In this document: in pieces, positions 55,312 to 64,000 of the stretch
How positions within the stretch are numbered: the first letter of the stretch is position 1
How the letters are laid out: each line of letters starts with the position of its first letter
Source of the DNA: Georhizobium profundi
Lineage (GTDB): Bacteria; Pseudomonadota; Alphaproteobacteria; Rhizobiales; Rhizobiaceae
Assembly: GCF_003952725.1 (NCBI RefSeq)
Contig: NZ_CP032509.1
Location: 1,140,001-1,204,000 of the forward strand
Reading direction: 5' to 3'
Length of the DNA stretch: 64,000 nucleotides
Translations under genes and position numbers: made by a program
Notes under the pieces: model-generated
The model's input: only the letters and a program-made list of their open reading frames with translations
Database searches by the model: none
What the model was told of the DNA's origin: nothing

Positions 55312-57090
55312 GTGACCAGTGTTCTGACCAATCGTGCCGCCATGGCTGCGAGCGCGACCCTGCGTTCTATCGCCCTTCTCTCAAACTCTACACAGCTTCA
55401 GGCGTCCAGCGGTCTGCGCATTGGCAGCGCCAGCGACAACGCTGCATACTGGTCGATTTCGACGACGATGAAATCCGATGCAAAGGCCCTCGGCGCAGTC
55501 GGCGATGCGCTTGGCCTCGCGCGTGCCAAGATCGATGTCGCTTATCAGAGCTTGTCTTCGGTGATCGACGTGCTGAGCGAGTTTCGGGCAAAACTGGTCG
55601 CTGCGCAGGAACCGGGCGTCGATCCCGCAAAAATTCAAAAGGAACTGGATCAACTCAAAGGCCAGGTGGAGTCCATCGCCGCTTCTTCGAGCTTTAACGG
55701 CGCGAACTGGTTGAGCACCGACATTGATGACATCCACGACCGAACGCTCGATGTCACCCATGTGACATCGACGATGACCCGAAGCGCTAATGGCTTCTCG
55801 GCACTGTCCACGATGGAATTTCACCTCTCGGAGACATCGCTCTTCAACACCAGCGGCGGCGGGCTCCTGGAGCCCGACAGCCGCCTTTCTCTCACGCTCG
55901 GCGGTATTCGTAACTCCGATAACTACCGGAACCAGGACGGCGAAATCGTCATCGATCGTTTCAATACGCTAGCAGGCGAGCGGGCACGCTTTAAATTCGA
56001 CTTCACCGGACCCATGACCTTCGATGATCCATCGGACGCGATCACTTTCGACCTGGTCGTCGACAAGGACAATCCGAGCGATGTGGCGCCGCCTCACGAT
56101 CAAGGCCGTACCACATCGCTGCGCATCGACCGGACCGTCGTCGACGCGGTTCTGCCGTCAGCCAACGGGACGATCGGGACGTATCAGGACTACATCCGCG
56201 TGCTAAATCACGTCCTTACCCCAGCTGGTGCATACGCAACGCAGGTCTTGGACTACGATGACGATGGAAACATTTTTGTTGTCGAGGACGCAATAGGGCT
56301 CAGCACATCCGAAAATTCAGGGCTCGACGGCTCCTACCTCGAGATCAGCGGTCTGACGGCAGTCGGTGTTTCTGCAAGTGGCTTGACGGATCGGCAGGTT
56401 TTCGGAACGCGAGGCTCGGGCATGACGCTTTCGTTTTCGCCGTTCACCGTGCATCTGGACGGAAAGTCGGACGACGGCGTGAAGGTCTCATTTTCCTTCT
56501 CGGCAAATGGCGAACCTCAGCGCTTCTATGAGTTCGATCGCAGCTATGTGAACGCGCTCTTCGACCGGGATACGGGCAAGGTCGAGACGGTGGAGGAGAT
56601 GCACGAACTCCTCACCTCCCTAATCGCCGCAGATTGGCCGGACGTGCTTATCGAGGTCGACGGCGCGTCCACCATATCGATACGCACCGATCCTGCCGTC
56701 GATCGGCTGGCGGGCGGGCGAACGAGGATCGGGTTCAGCAATATCGACGTCAGCATCGAGCCGCTCGCGGATCTGTCGTTTCGAGCCATCGACATCGCAA
56801 CTAACCCCGCGATGAAGGGGATTTATCTCAACTACATGGACACAGTGCTGCAGAAGGCGATCGATGGCACTGCGACGCTGGGCGCATTCCGAAAGCGCAT
56901 CGACATGCAGACCGACTTCAACGCGAGCCTGATCCAGTCGATCGAAAAAGGCGTTGGCAGGCTCATCGATGCCGACATGAACGATGTCTCGACGCGGCTG
57001 AAAGCGCTGCAGGTGCAGGAACAGCTGGCCGGACAGTCGCTCGCCATCGCCAACGACAATACCGATCTCGTGATGCAGCTGTTCAACTGA
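55312..57090 (+). CDS. Flagellin, long form
   Basis: 592 residues, well above the 320-430 usual for rhizobial flagellins. The D0/D1 N-terminal region (MTSVLTNRAAMAASATLRSI, SSGLRIGSASDNAAYWSI, about 1-145) and the C-terminal region (MNDVSTRLKALQVQEQLAGQ, then IANDNTDLVMQLFN, about 500-592) match rhizobial flagellin. The central 350 residues are an unusual acidic domain with DFTGPMTFDD, DYDDDGNIFVVED and SFSFSANGEPQ, likely surface-exposed. A GTG start at 55312 fits the family N-terminus. No other flagellar genes are in the window, so this filament protein is an orphan here. Confidence 0.92.
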   Translation: MTSVLTNRAAMAASATLRSIALLSNSTQLQASSGLRIGSASDNAAYWSISTTMKSDAKALGAVGDALGLARAKIDVAYQSLSSVIDVLSEFRAKLVAAQEPGVDPAKIQKELDQLKGQVESIAASSSFNGANWLSTDIDDIHDRTLDVTHVTSTMTRSANGFSALSTMEFHLSETSLFNTSGGGLLEPDSRLSLTLGGIRNSDNYRNQDGEIVIDRFNTLAGERARFKFDFTGPMTFDDPSDAITFDLVVDKDNPSDVAPPHDQGRTTSLRIDRTVVDAVLPSANGTIGTYQDYIRVLNHVLTPAGAYATQVLDYDDDGNIFVVEDAIGLSTSENSGLDGSYLEISGLTAVGVSASGLTDRQVFGTRGSGMTLSFSPFTVHLDGKSDDGVKVSFSFSANGEPQRFYEFDRSYVNALFDRDTGKVETVEEMHELLTSLIAADWPDVLIEVDGASTISIRTDPAVDRLAGGRTRIGFSNIDVSIEPLADLSFRAIDIATNPAMKGIYLNYMDTVLQKAIDGTATLGAFRKRIDMQTDFNASLIQSIEKGVGRLIDADMNDVSTRLKALQVQEQLAGQSLAIANDNTDLVMQLFN

Positions 57091-57134
57091 GCAGGACGCC
57101 CCGCGTCGGTTGAGCGGGATCTCCAAACGCACAG

Positions 57135-57161
57135 AAAAGCCCGGCGCGAGGCCGGGCTTTT
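57135..57161. terminator. Bidirectional terminator between flagellin and porin genes
   Basis: Perfect 11-bp arms AAAAGCCCGGC and GCCGGGCTTTT around GCGAG. The A and T runs on both sides let it work in both directions, 45 bases past the flagellin stop and 24 bases past the porin stop. Confidence 0.92.
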
Positions 57162-57184
57162 GCTTTTGAAATGTCAGGTCCTGA

Positions 57185-57886
57185 TCAGAAGCGGAAGTTC
57201 ACGCCGACCTTGACCGCATGGAAGCTCAGATCTTCCGCGATCGACACGCCGCCGGCGTTGAAGATCTCGTCGTCACCGAGGTCGGTATAGGAATACTCCG
57301 TCTGGAAAGAGATGGTGTCCGTGACGGCGTATTCGACGCCAGCGCCAACCGCGAAGCCGTGCTTGACGTCGTTGTCGGTCGAGACGCTGCCGATGCCGGT
57401 TGCCGAAAGCGTCTGCTCGGTTTCGCCATAGGCGTAGCCGCCGTGTGCGTAAATAAGCAGATCATCCATGGCGAAGCCGGCGCGAGCGCGAACGGTGCCG
57501 AGGTACTTCAGCGTGGATTCCGCCTGAACTGCACCGAAGCCCGGAACGGCGGCAGTGATTTCGGCTTCATGGTTGGTTGCTGCAATATCGGCAACCGTGC
57601 CGAAGACGAGCTGGCCGAACTGCTGGTCGTAGCCGATCTGCGCGCCGCCGAGGAAGCCGCTGCCTGAAACGGAGAGATCCAGCGTGTCGGTGCCGTCCGT
57701 GCCGGTAAAATCGTAGTCGCCGGTCGTCACGCCACCGAAGGCGCCGACATAGAAGCCCGACCAGTTGTAGGCGGCCGCAACCGGCGCCGCTGCAGGTGCA
57801 GATGGAACCGACATGATGGCGTCGGCAGCGTATGAAGCAGTACCAAGTGCGAGAAATGCCGCCGATGCGGCAAGAACGATTTTCAT
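57185..57886 (-). CDS. Omp25/Omp31-type outer membrane beta-barrel protein, second copy
   Basis: 233 residues with a signal peptide (KIVLAASAAFLALGTASYA-AD) and an Ala/Pro-rich segment before the barrel. Strand motifs YNWSGFYVGAFGGVTTGDYD, GFLGGAQIGYDQQFGQLVFG, and the terminal AVKVGVNFRF (C-terminal Phe) match rhizobial Omp25 relatives. It is about 35 residues longer than the 50424 homologue, and the two share the W-x-G-x-Y-x-G start. It converges on the flagellin gene at a shared terminator. Confidence 0.9.
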   Translation of the reverse strand: MKIVLAASAAFLALGTASYAADAIMSVPSAPAAAPVAAAYNWSGFYVGAFGGVTTGDYDFTGTDGTDTLDLSVSGSGFLGGAQIGYDQQFGQLVFGTVADIAATNHEAEITAAVPGFGAVQAESTLKYLGTVRARAGFAMDDLLIYAHGGYAYGETEQTLSATGIGSVSTDNDVKHGFAVGAGVEYAVTDTISFQTEYSYTDLGDDEIFNAGGVSIAEDLSFHAVKVGVNFRF

Positions 57887-58104
57887 GGGAGCCCCCGTTG
57901 AAGTTGATTCGCCTGCAAGAAGTACAAGCTATGAGGGCGCGGCACTGTCTCCCTAATGCAACACGATGGCGCTAAGTATTTATTATATCGGGCTAATTTT
58001 ATGTTGGTGAGGTGTGTGGTGGTTCGACGGGCGCCTGCTGATGAAATCGAAAAGGATAATGTCCTAAGACGTAGTCCTAGAAAGTCTTTCGTATGGGGGA
58101 GGGC

Positions 58105-58179
<75 letters not shown>

Positions 58180-58340
58180 TTGATGGCCGGCGCGGGCTTG
58201 CCGCGGGCAGGGGCCTATTGCCATAGGTTCAGGGGGAGTGCAAGCCGCATCTCGCATCGTTTGAGCGGGCGATGCCGATGGCCGTATTCGCACGGCACAG
58301 GCTTTGATTGCATGGTGGGATCGGCTAAAGCGACGTGATC

Positions 58341-58667
58341 ATGAGTGATGAAATCGGCAAGAGCGACAGCGGCCAGAGCGTCATTGGCGAGCGCGACATT
58401 GGCAAAAGCGATGAGGCCAGGTTGATCGGAACGACACTGAGCGGCGCGACGCCCAAGGATGCCGGCGGGGCCGTGGCGCGCGATGCGACTGGCAATACGC
58501 AATCGCCTAAACCAGACGCGGCCATGGCGCCAAAGGCGGTCAGTGCGGCCGAGCGCAAGAAAGAGCGGCTGGCCGCAGCGCTTCGCGACAATCTCAGGCG
58601 TCGCAAGGCGCAGATGCGCGGGCGTCGCGCTATGGGCGACGGTGCGGACGACAGCGGCAGTTCCTGA
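58341..58667 (+). CDS. Small protein with basic C-terminal helix upstream of murA
   Basis: 108 residues from the ATG at 58341. The N-terminal half is low-complexity and contains near-repeats (EIGKSDSGQSVIG and DIGKSDEARLIG). The C-terminal half carries ERKKERLAAALRDNLRRRKA, a basic amphipathic block seen in several short alphaproteobacterial proteins near murA. Function is unknown; nucleic-acid or membrane binding is possible. It lies 161 bases after tRNA-Thr (opposite strand) and 331 bases before murA. Confidence 0.6.
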   Translation: MSDEIGKSDSGQSVIGERDIGKSDEARLIGTTLSGATPKDAGGAVARDATGNTQSPKPDAAMAPKAVSAAERKKERLAAALRDNLRRRKAQMRGRRAMGDGADDSGSS

Positions 58668-58998
58668 GCGTCCTGGCGCTCGGCAAACAGGCCGCGGCGT
58701 ACTCCGGGAGTGGCTTTTGCGCGGCATGCTCACTTGGCGCCCTGTGGATGGTGCGAATCAGTCTTGATATCCGCATAATTGATCTCTAGCGCGCCTGTGG
58801 GGCATCGAAGATGCGGTTCATGGATGGCGCTGAAAATAGCCACCGTGCGGCCGCATCTCATCAGGCGCGTCACGCCGCTCTTGCGGTGCCGGCGCGCAGA
58901 TCTGAATTCAATCGGTCGCAACGATGCGACGGGCAGCCCGCGAATGGGTTTTGTCGATCACCAGGAGAGGGCGGACTTTCAGTCCGCATAGCAAGCGC
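58668..58998. other. Intergenic region before murA
   Basis: About 330 bases without a supported gene. Short frames exist on both strands but lack ribosome sites and any family resemblance. It should contain the murA promoter; I see no clear -35/-10 pair and no hairpin with a T-tract. Confidence 0.5.
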
Positions 58999-60288
58999 AT
59001 GGATCGTATCAAAGTCATCGGCGGCAACCCTCTTTCGGGCATCATCCCGATTTCCGGCGCCAAGAACGCGGCGCTGCCTCTGATGATCGCCTCGCTCCTG
59101 ACCGACGACACGCTGACGCTCGAAAACGTGCCGCATCTGGCGGATGTCGAGCAGCTTGTGCGCATTCTCGGCAATCACGGCGTCGACATCACGGTCAACG
59201 GCCGGCGTGAGCGCCAGGGCGAAAGCTATGCCCGTACCGTGCATTTCACCGCGCGCAACATCGTCGACACGACCGCGCCTTATGAACTCGTCTCCAAGAT
59301 GCGGGCGAGCTTCTGGGTCATCGGTCCGCTTCTAGCCCGCATGGGCGAAGCCCGGGTTTCGCTTCCCGGTGGCTGCGCCATCGGCACGCGTCCGGTGGAT
59401 CTCTTCCTCGAAGGCCTCGCGGCGCTCGGCGTCGAGATCGAAATCGACGGCGGCTATGTGAACGCCAAGGCGCCGAAGGGCATTGTCGGCGGGCGCTACG
59501 TGTTCCCGAAGGTCTCGGTCGGCGCGACACATGTGCTGATGATGGCGGCGACGCTTGGCAAAGGCGTCACCGAGATCGAGAACGCTGCACGCGAACCGGA
59601 AGTCGCCGATCTCGCCAAGTGTCTGAACGCCATGGGCGCGAAAATCTCAGGCGCCGGCACCTCGACGATCACGATCGAGGGCGTCGCCTCGCTTTCGGGC
59701 GCGCGTCATCGGGTGCTTCCGGACCGCATCGAGACGGGCACCTATGCGATGGCCGTCGCCATGACCGGTGGCGATGTCGTTCTCGAAAACACCGATATCA
59801 ACCTGCTGCGCTCGGCGATGGATGCCCTTCAATCCGCCGGCGCGCAGATCAGCGAAACGGAAAGCGGTATCCGCGTCGTGCGCAATGGATCGGGAATCGC
59901 CCCGGTCGATGTGACGACCGATCCGTTTCCGGGCTTTCCGACCGATCTCCAGGCCCAGTTCATGGGGCTGATGACGATGGCCAAGGGCGAGTCGCGGATC
60001 ACCGAGACGATCTTCGAGAACCGGTTCATGCATGTGCAGGAACTCGCGCGGCTTGGTGCGCGCATATCGCTTTCGGGCCAGACCGCCACCGTTAGCGGCG
60101 TCGACCGGCTGAAGGGCGCGCAGGTGATGGCTACCGATCTGCGGGCATCGGTGTCGCTCGTCATCGCCGGGCTTGCTGCCGAAGGCGAGACGGTCGTCAA
60201 CCGCGTCTACCATCTGGATCGTGGGTTTGAGCGGCTTGAGGAAAAGCTCACCAACTGCGGCGCGCAGGTCGAGCGCATCTCGGGCTGA
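58999..60288 (+). CDS. murA: UDP-N-acetylglucosamine 1-carboxyvinyltransferase
   Basis: First committed step of peptidoglycan synthesis: adds enolpyruvate from PEP to UDP-GlcNAc. The 429 residues match the family length from [20 protein letters not shown] at 58999, although the frame opens upstream. The PEP-handling lysine is in [13 protein letters not shown]. The loop cysteine targeted by fosfomycin is in [15 protein letters not shown] (about residue 118). Other blocks are [16 protein letters not shown] and [14 protein letters not shown]. It heads a conserved rhizobial cluster running to maf. Confidence 0.97.
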   Translation: MDRIKVIGGNPLSGIIPISGAKNAALPLMIASLLTDDTLTLENVPHLADVEQLVRILGNHGVDITVNGRRERQGESYARTVHFTARNIVDTTAPYELVSKMRASFWVIGPLLARMGEARVSLPGGCAIGTRPVDLFLEGLAALGVEIEIDGGYVNAKAPKGIVGGRYVFPKVSVGATHVLMMAATLGKGVTEIENAAREPEVADLAKCLNAMGAKISGAGTSTITIEGVASLSGARHRVLPDRIETGTYAMAVAMTGGDVVLENTDINLLRSAMDALQSAGAQISETESGIRVVRNGSGIAPVDVTTDPFPGFPTDLQAQFMGLMTMAKGESRITETIFENRFMHVQELARLGARISLSGQTATVSGVDRLKGAQVMATDLRASVSLVIAGLAAEGETVVNRVYHLDRGFERLEEKLTNCGAQVERISG

Positions 60289-60448
60289 TCGGCCCGGGTG
60301 CGGTAATCGAGCTGTCGCCGTTGCGAAACCGGATGGGCGTGCTTATGTTGCGCTGCACAATGAAATGCGAGCACGGCCGCTCGCGTGGCATGGCCCGCAG
60401 CGGATCGACCGCATTGCGCATCGGCGCCGTCTCCAAGAGAATGCAGTG

Positions 60449-60898
60449 ATGGATCTGATCAAACTCATAGCCCTCGACAGCGAAGACCTCGACGTTCTTT
60501 CCGCGCATATGCAGGACGCCGTGCTGAAGGTGGGCGACATGAGCTACGACGCCAAGAGCCGGCAGTTCGTGCTCGGAGCCAACCGGTTCGTCTGGGAAGT
60601 CGCACAGGGCAAGCGGCAGAAGAGCTTCGAGCGCCGGCGCGCCGCGATGCATTTCGATCGTGTGCTTGGCGTGCGCTCCAGGGGCTTCGATCGCGGTGCG
60701 CGAGAGACGGTCTTGTCGCTGCTCGCGGTTCAGTTCGTGCCCGATGTTGCGACAGAAGGACCGGGTGGAGAGATTGAACTGATCTTCGCCGACGATATTT
60801 CCGTTCAGCTCAACGTTGAATGTATCGAGGCGCAGCTTGCCGATCTTGGACCAGCATGGGAAACCCAGCGCCGACCGCGCCATCCAGAACGTGATTGA
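60449..60898 (+). CDS. DUF2948 family protein
   Basis: 149 residues from MDLIKLIALDSEDLDVLSAH at 60449; the frame opens 276 bases earlier inside murA, but homologues start here. Family blocks are MQDAVLKVGDMSYDAKSRQF, NRFVWEVAQGKRQKSFERRR and the late VECIEAQLADLGPAWET. Found between murA and hisD in many alphaproteobacteria; function unknown. Its stop lies inside a TTGA that could have started hisD, but a better hisD start lies downstream. Confidence 0.88.
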   Translation: MDLIKLIALDSEDLDVLSAHMQDAVLKVGDMSYDAKSRQFVLGANRFVWEVAQGKRQKSFERRRAAMHFDRVLGVRSRGFDRGARETVLSLLAVQFVPDVATEGPGGEIELIFADDISVQLNVECIEAQLADLGPAWETQRRPRHPERD

Positions 60899-60930
60899 GC
60901 GCTAAAGTATCTGTGCAGGGAGCAAGCCGC

Positions 60931-62232
60931 TTGGCCATTCGTCTCGATCATCAGGAACCGGATTTCGAAGAACGTTTCGCGGCGTTGCTTGCAACCAAGC
61001 GCGAAGTGTCCATCGATGTCGGCGATGCTGTCGCCAAGATCATTGCCGATGTGCGCGCGCGCGGTGATGCCGCGCTGATCGAATTGTCCAAGCAGTATGA
61101 CGGTATCGACCTGGAGCATGACGGTCTGGCCGTGACCGAGGCCGAAATCGATGCGGCGATGGATCTGGTCGATGCGCGGACCTTGGATGCGTTGCGGCTT
61201 GCGGCCGAGCGGATCGAGGCGCATCACAGCCGCCAGCTCCCGCGCGATGATTTCTACGAGGATGCGCTTGGCGTGAAGCTCGGTTCGCGCTGGACGGCGA
61301 TCGAGGCGGTGGGCCTCTATGTGCCGGGCGGCAAGGCGAGTTATCCGAGCTCCGTCCTGATGAACGCTGTTCCTGCCCGGGTGGCCGGTGTCGAGCGGCT
61401 GGTCATGACGGTTCCGGCACGCGCCGGTGCGCTCAATCCCGTCGTGCTTGCGGCTGCGCGCATTGCCGGCGTAACCGAGATCTACCGCATTGGCGGCGCG
61501 CAGGCCGTCGCGGCGCTGGCCTTCGGCACGGAAACAATCAAGCCGGTGGACAAGATCGTCGGACCGGGCAACGCCTATGTGGCTGCAGCCAAGCGGCAGG
61601 TGTTCGGCCATGTCGGCATCGACATGATCGCCGGCCCGTCGGAGGTCCTTGTGGTGGCCGATGGCGGCAACAGTGCCGATTGGCTTGCGGCCGATCTGTT
61701 GGCGCAGGCCGAGCATGACGAAGCGGCACAGTCGATTCTCATCACCGATGACCGCGAGCTGGCGGATGCCGTCGAGCGCGCCGTTCTCGCCCAGCTGACG
61801 ACGTTGTCTGGCCGGGAGCGGGCGGAAGCCAGCTGGCGCGATCATGGCGCCGTCATCACGGTGGGCGATCTAACTGCCGCACTCCCGCTGATCAATCGGA
61901 TCGCCGCCGAGCATCTGGAGCTGGCGGTCGAGCGGCCGCACGATCTTCTGCCGCATATTCGCAATGCCGGCGCCGTCTTCATGGGTCGCCACACGCCGGA
62001 AGTGATCGGCGACTATGTCGGAGGGTCCAACCACGTGCTGCCGACGGCCCGTTCGGCGCGGTTCTCGTCCGGCCTCTCGGTGCTCGACTACGTCAAGCGC
62101 ACGTCGGTGCTGGAGCTCGGGCCGGATCAACTGGGCGCGCTCGGGCCGGCGGCCATCGCGCTGGCGGAAGCTGAAGGTCTCGACGCCCATGCGCGTTCCG
62201 TTTCCATCCGCATGAACATGCCGGGTTCGTGA
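60931..62232 (+). CDS. hisD: Histidinol dehydrogenase
   Basis: Zinc enzyme that oxidises histidinol to histidine in two NAD-dependent steps. The TTG at 60931, with GGGAG about nine bases upstream, gives [16 protein letters not shown] and 433 residues, the family norm; an earlier in-frame TTG at 60895 would add a non-conserved tail. Motifs include [45 protein letters not shown], and the catalytic Glu-His in AAEHLELAV followed later by [12 protein letters not shown]0262 follows, coupled at the stop. Confidence 0.96.
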   Translation: MAIRLDHQEPDFEERFAALLATKREVSIDVGDAVAKIIADVRARGDAALIELSKQYDGIDLEHDGLAVTEAEIDAAMDLVDARTLDALRLAAERIEAHHSRQLPRDDFYEDALGVKLGSRWTAIEAVGLYVPGGKASYPSSVLMNAVPARVAGVERLVMTVPARAGALNPVVLAAARIAGVTEIYRIGGAQAVAALAFGTETIKPVDKIVGPGNAYVAAAKRQVFGHVGIDMIAGPSEVLVVADGGNSADWLAADLLAQAEHDEAAQSILITDDRELADAVERAVLAQLTTLSGRERAEASWRDHGAVITVGDLTAALPLINRIAAEHLELAVERPHDLLPHIRNAGAVFMGRHTPEVIGDYVGGSNHVLPTARSARFSSGLSVLDYVKRTSVLELGPDQLGALGPAAIALAEAEGLDAHARSVSIRMNMPGS

Positions 62233-62708
62233 TGGGGACAACGGGCGTCTTCCGGCTCAGCGACGTCGAACTCGACGAATCGATCGGCCGATCGACGCCC
62301 GATGTCGAGCATGAGCGGGCAGTCGCCATCTTCGACCTCGTGGAAGAAAACAGCTTCGAGCCGGTGGGGCACCCGGGCGGACCGTACAAGCTAAAGCTCT
62401 CGCTGGTCGACATGCGCCTCGTCTTCGCCGTCACGACGGAAAGCGGCGATCCGGTCGTGACGCACATCCTGTCGCTGACACCGTTCCGGCGGATCGTGAA
62501 GGACTATTTCATGATCTGCGAAAGCTATTACGATGCAATCCGGTCGTCCTCGCCGGGCCAGATCGAGGCGATCGACATGGGGCGCCGCGGCATCCACAAT
62601 GACGGTTCGCAAACGCTGATGGACCGGCTCGAAGGCAAGATCAAAGTCGATTTTGCCACCGCGCGCCGCTTGTTCACCCTGATCTGCGTTCTGCACTGGC
62701 GCGGTTGA
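62232..62708 (+). CDS. UPF0262 family protein
   Basis: 158 residues. The ATG at 62232 overlaps the hisD stop (TGATG; a GTG three bases earlier is also in frame). Conserved blocks are [35 protein letters not shown], and [20 protein letters not shown], ending in [11 protein letters not shown]. The family occurs after hisD in alphaproteobacteria and has no assigned function. Coupled both to hisD and to the next gene. Confidence 0.9.
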   Translation: MGTTGVFRLSDVELDESIGRSTPDVEHERAVAIFDLVEENSFEPVGHPGGPYKLKLSLVDMRLVFAVTTESGDPVVTHILSLTPFRRIVKDYFMICESYYDAIRSSSPGQIEAIDMGRRGIHNDGSQTLMDRLEGKIKVDFATARRLFTLICVLHWRG

Positions 62709-63175
62709 TGCCACCCGCCGATACCGACACGCCCGCCGAAGAGAGGCGCGATCCGGGTTCGGTTCTCTTCGTTTGCGGCATGAATTCGATCCGCTCGCCG
62801 ATGGCCGAGGCAATGGCGCGTGACATTCTCGGGCCCGGCACCTATATCGCTTCGGCGGGCGTCAGGCCGGGAACGCGCGATCCGTTCGTCGATGCCGTTT
62901 TGAACGAGATCGGGCTGGATCTCGGCAAACGGCAACCGCAACTGCTCGACGATCTCGAGGATGGCTTTTTCGACGTCATCGTCACGCTCGCTCCGGAGGC
63001 GCATCACCGGGCGCTGGAGCTGACGCGGACAAATGCGGTCGACGTGATCTACTGGCCGATGCCGGATCCGACGGTCGCGACTGGGACGCGCGAGCAGATC
63101 CTGGAGAGTTATCGCGATGTGCGCGACCGGATCAGGACTGCGATTATGGCGCGGTTCAGGTCCAGACGCGACTGA
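62708..63175 (+). CDS. Low-molecular-weight protein tyrosine phosphatase / arsenate reductase-like protein
   Basis: 155 residues. The P-loop reads VLFVCGMNSIRSPMAEAMAR (about 20-39), a CX5RS motif of the LMW-PTP fold. The general-acid aspartate lies late in YWPMPDPTVATGTREQIL. The extra cysteines of thioredoxin-type arsenate reductases are not seen after the P-loop, so a phosphatase is more likely than an ArsC. The start overlaps the UPF0262 stop (TGATG). The same gene order is common in rhizobia; the protein's target is unknown. Confidence 0.82.
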   Translation: MPPADTDTPAEERRDPGSVLFVCGMNSIRSPMAEAMARDILGPGTYIASAGVRPGTRDPFVDAVLNEIGLDLGKRQPQLLDDLEDGFFDVIVTLAPEAHHRALELTRTNAVDVIYWPMPDPTVATGTREQILESYRDVRDRIRTAIMARFRSRRD

Positions 63176-63317
63176 TCTGGCCGCGGTTGGCCCAAGTGGC
63201 ATCGCAGTCGCCGGCATGATCTCGACGGTTCACAAAGGTAACCGGATTGTGTAGTTTCCGCCCAATTTCGGCCGAGGCCTCGGCCTGGGCACTTAAAAAA
63301 AGAAAGAACCGACCTGT

Positions 63318-63536
63318 ATGGCAAAAGAAGAAGTCCTGGAGTTTCCGGGCGTCGTGACCGAACTGCTTCCGAATGCGACCTTCCGCGTGAAGCTGGAAAA
63401 CGAGCACGAGATCATCGCCCACACTGCCGGACGCATGCGCAAAAACCGCATCCGCGTGCTGGCTGGTGACAAGGTGCTTGTCGAAATGACGCCCTATGAC
63501 CTGACCAAGGGCCGCATCACCTATCGCTTCAAATAG
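63318..63536 (+). CDS. infA: Translation initiation factor IF-1
   Basis: 72-residue OB-fold protein, [20 protein letters not shown] through [20 protein letters not shown] to [10 protein letters not shown], nearly the universal IF-1 sequence. It binds the ribosomal A site during initiation with IF-2 and IF-3. GAAAGAACCGACCTGT precedes the ATG. It is followed by maf 53 bases on. Confidence 0.98.
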   Translation: MAKEEVLEFPGVVTELLPNATFRVKLENEHEIIAHTAGRMRKNRIRVLAGDKVLVEMTPYDLTKGRITYRFK

Positions 63537-63589
63537 CCTTCCAGACGGCCCCAGGCGGCCGGCGGAACGGCTGCGGCTCGGGCTCACCC

Positions 63590-64000
63590 ATGGCGTTGTC
63601 CAAGAAACTCATTCTTGCATCCGGTTCGCCTCGGCGGGTCGAACTGCTTGCGCAGGCCGGCATCGAGCCTGACAAGCTGATGCCGATGGAAATCGACGAG
63701 ACGCCGGCAAAGTCGGAGCACCCTCGCTCGCTTGCCCGGCGCCTGTCGAAGGAGAAGGCGGAGGCTGCGCGCGCCGCGATCGTGTCGGATCCAGCGCTCA
63801 AGGGCCATTTCATTCTCTCGGCGGACACCGTGGTTTCTGTCGGCCGGCGCAGCATCGGCAAGCCCGAGCGGGTGGATGAGGCATCGAACGCCCTCTACCT
63901 GCTCTCCGGCCGTTCGCACCGCGTGTTTACTGGTGTGTGCGTCATCACGCCGTCCGGCAAGCTGCGGCAGACGATCGTGGAGACACGGGTGCGCTTCAAG
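63590..64000 (+). CDS. maf: Maf-like nucleoside triphosphate pyrophosphatase (partial, C-terminus off window)
   Basis: 137 residues of a family near 200, running off the window edge. It begins MALSKKLILASGSPRRVELL, the Maf S-x-S-PRR motif, with the conserved KEKAEAAR helix and the catalytic aspartate in FILSADTVVSVGRR (about residue 83), then LYLLSGRSHRVFTGVCVI. Maf proteins hydrolyse non-canonical or pyrimidine nucleoside triphosphates and can restrain septation. It follows infA as in other rhizobia. Confidence 0.93.
   Translation, partial: MALSKKLILASGSPRRVELLAQAGIEPDKLMPMEIDETPAKSEHPRSLARRLSKEKAEAARAAIVSDPALKGHFILSADTVVSVGRRSIGKPERVDEASNALYLLSGRSHRVFTGVCVITPSGKLRQTIVETRVRFK

Noticed and set aside
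60895..60930. Upstream TTG start for hisD overlapping the DUF2948 stop
   Set aside because: The added 12 residues are not typical of HisD, and the TTG at 60931 has a better ribosome site.
62708..63175. Firm assignment as arsenate reductase ArsC
   Set aside because: The extra redox cysteines expected of thioredoxin-coupled ArsC are not visible and no ars genes are adjacent.

Overview
The window is a high-GC chromosomal segment from an alphaproteobacterium of the order Hyphomicrobiales (Rhizobiales), most likely Rhizobiaceae-like. Supporting signs are a SAM-II riboswitch in front of metZ, a class I lysyl-tRNA synthetase, a two-domain dCTP deaminase, a PodJ-like polar protein, rhizobial-type flagellin ends, Omp25-type porins, a murA-DUF2948-hisD-UPF0262-phosphatase-infA-maf cluster, and dispersed palindromes of the kind common in rhizobial intergenic DNA. 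The genus cannot be fixed from the sequence alone. No prophage, insertion sequence or CRISPR array was seen.

Layout. 1-6.1 kb: trkH (cut by the window edge) and apaG, a CDP-alcohol phosphatidyltransferase, metZ with its promoter, SAM-II riboswitch and terminator, dcd, a bacterial voltage-gated sodium channel and a small membrane protein. 6.3-14.7 kb: tRNA-Gly, a membrane glycosyltransferase divergent from a periplasmic binding protein, a fatty acid hydroxylase family protein, lysS, an S24-family repressor coupled to a degenerate nuclease-fold protein, a DsbA-like isomerase and a CopD-like membrane protein. 14.8-21.9 kb: a MerR regulator followed by a four-gene beta-oxidation operon (two acyl-CoA dehydrogenases, the fused hydratase/dehydrogenase, thiolase order noted below) with a strong palindromic operator and a terminator. 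22.2-28.1 kb: podJ, then a TauE/SafE permease with its TIGR02186 partner.

28.2-36.2 kb is a complete ligase-associated DNA damage response locus. The helicase and PdeM phosphoesterase run leftward; the exonuclease, a secreted protein of unknown function and the ATP-dependent ligase run rightward; a TPR-methyltransferase gene lies between the two arms. 36.2-44.1 kb is mixed: a DUF6460 protein, a CAP lipoprotein, a Tat-exported beta-helix protein, a histone-deacetylase-like hydrolase, a MATE pump, pyrD with a DUF952 gene, an esterase and small envelope proteins. 44.2-55.1 kb: a LuxR-type response regulator facing a very large transporter-fused hybrid histidine kinase, mscL, an aminotransferase, an Omp25-type porin, a YrbL-like protein, and a sulfur operon (rhodanese, YeeE/YedE transporter, 61-residue membrane protein). 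55.3-64 kb: an orphan long flagellin, a second porin, tRNA-Thr, and the conserved murA-to-maf housekeeping cluster.

The most rewarding items are the metZ leader, in which promoter, aptamer and terminator can all be read; the MerR/palindrome control point of the beta-oxidation operon; the interrupted DNA-damage locus with an unexplained secreted protein coupled between two repair enzymes; and the sodium channel. All identifications rest on reading motifs and overall resemblance by eye, with no database search.
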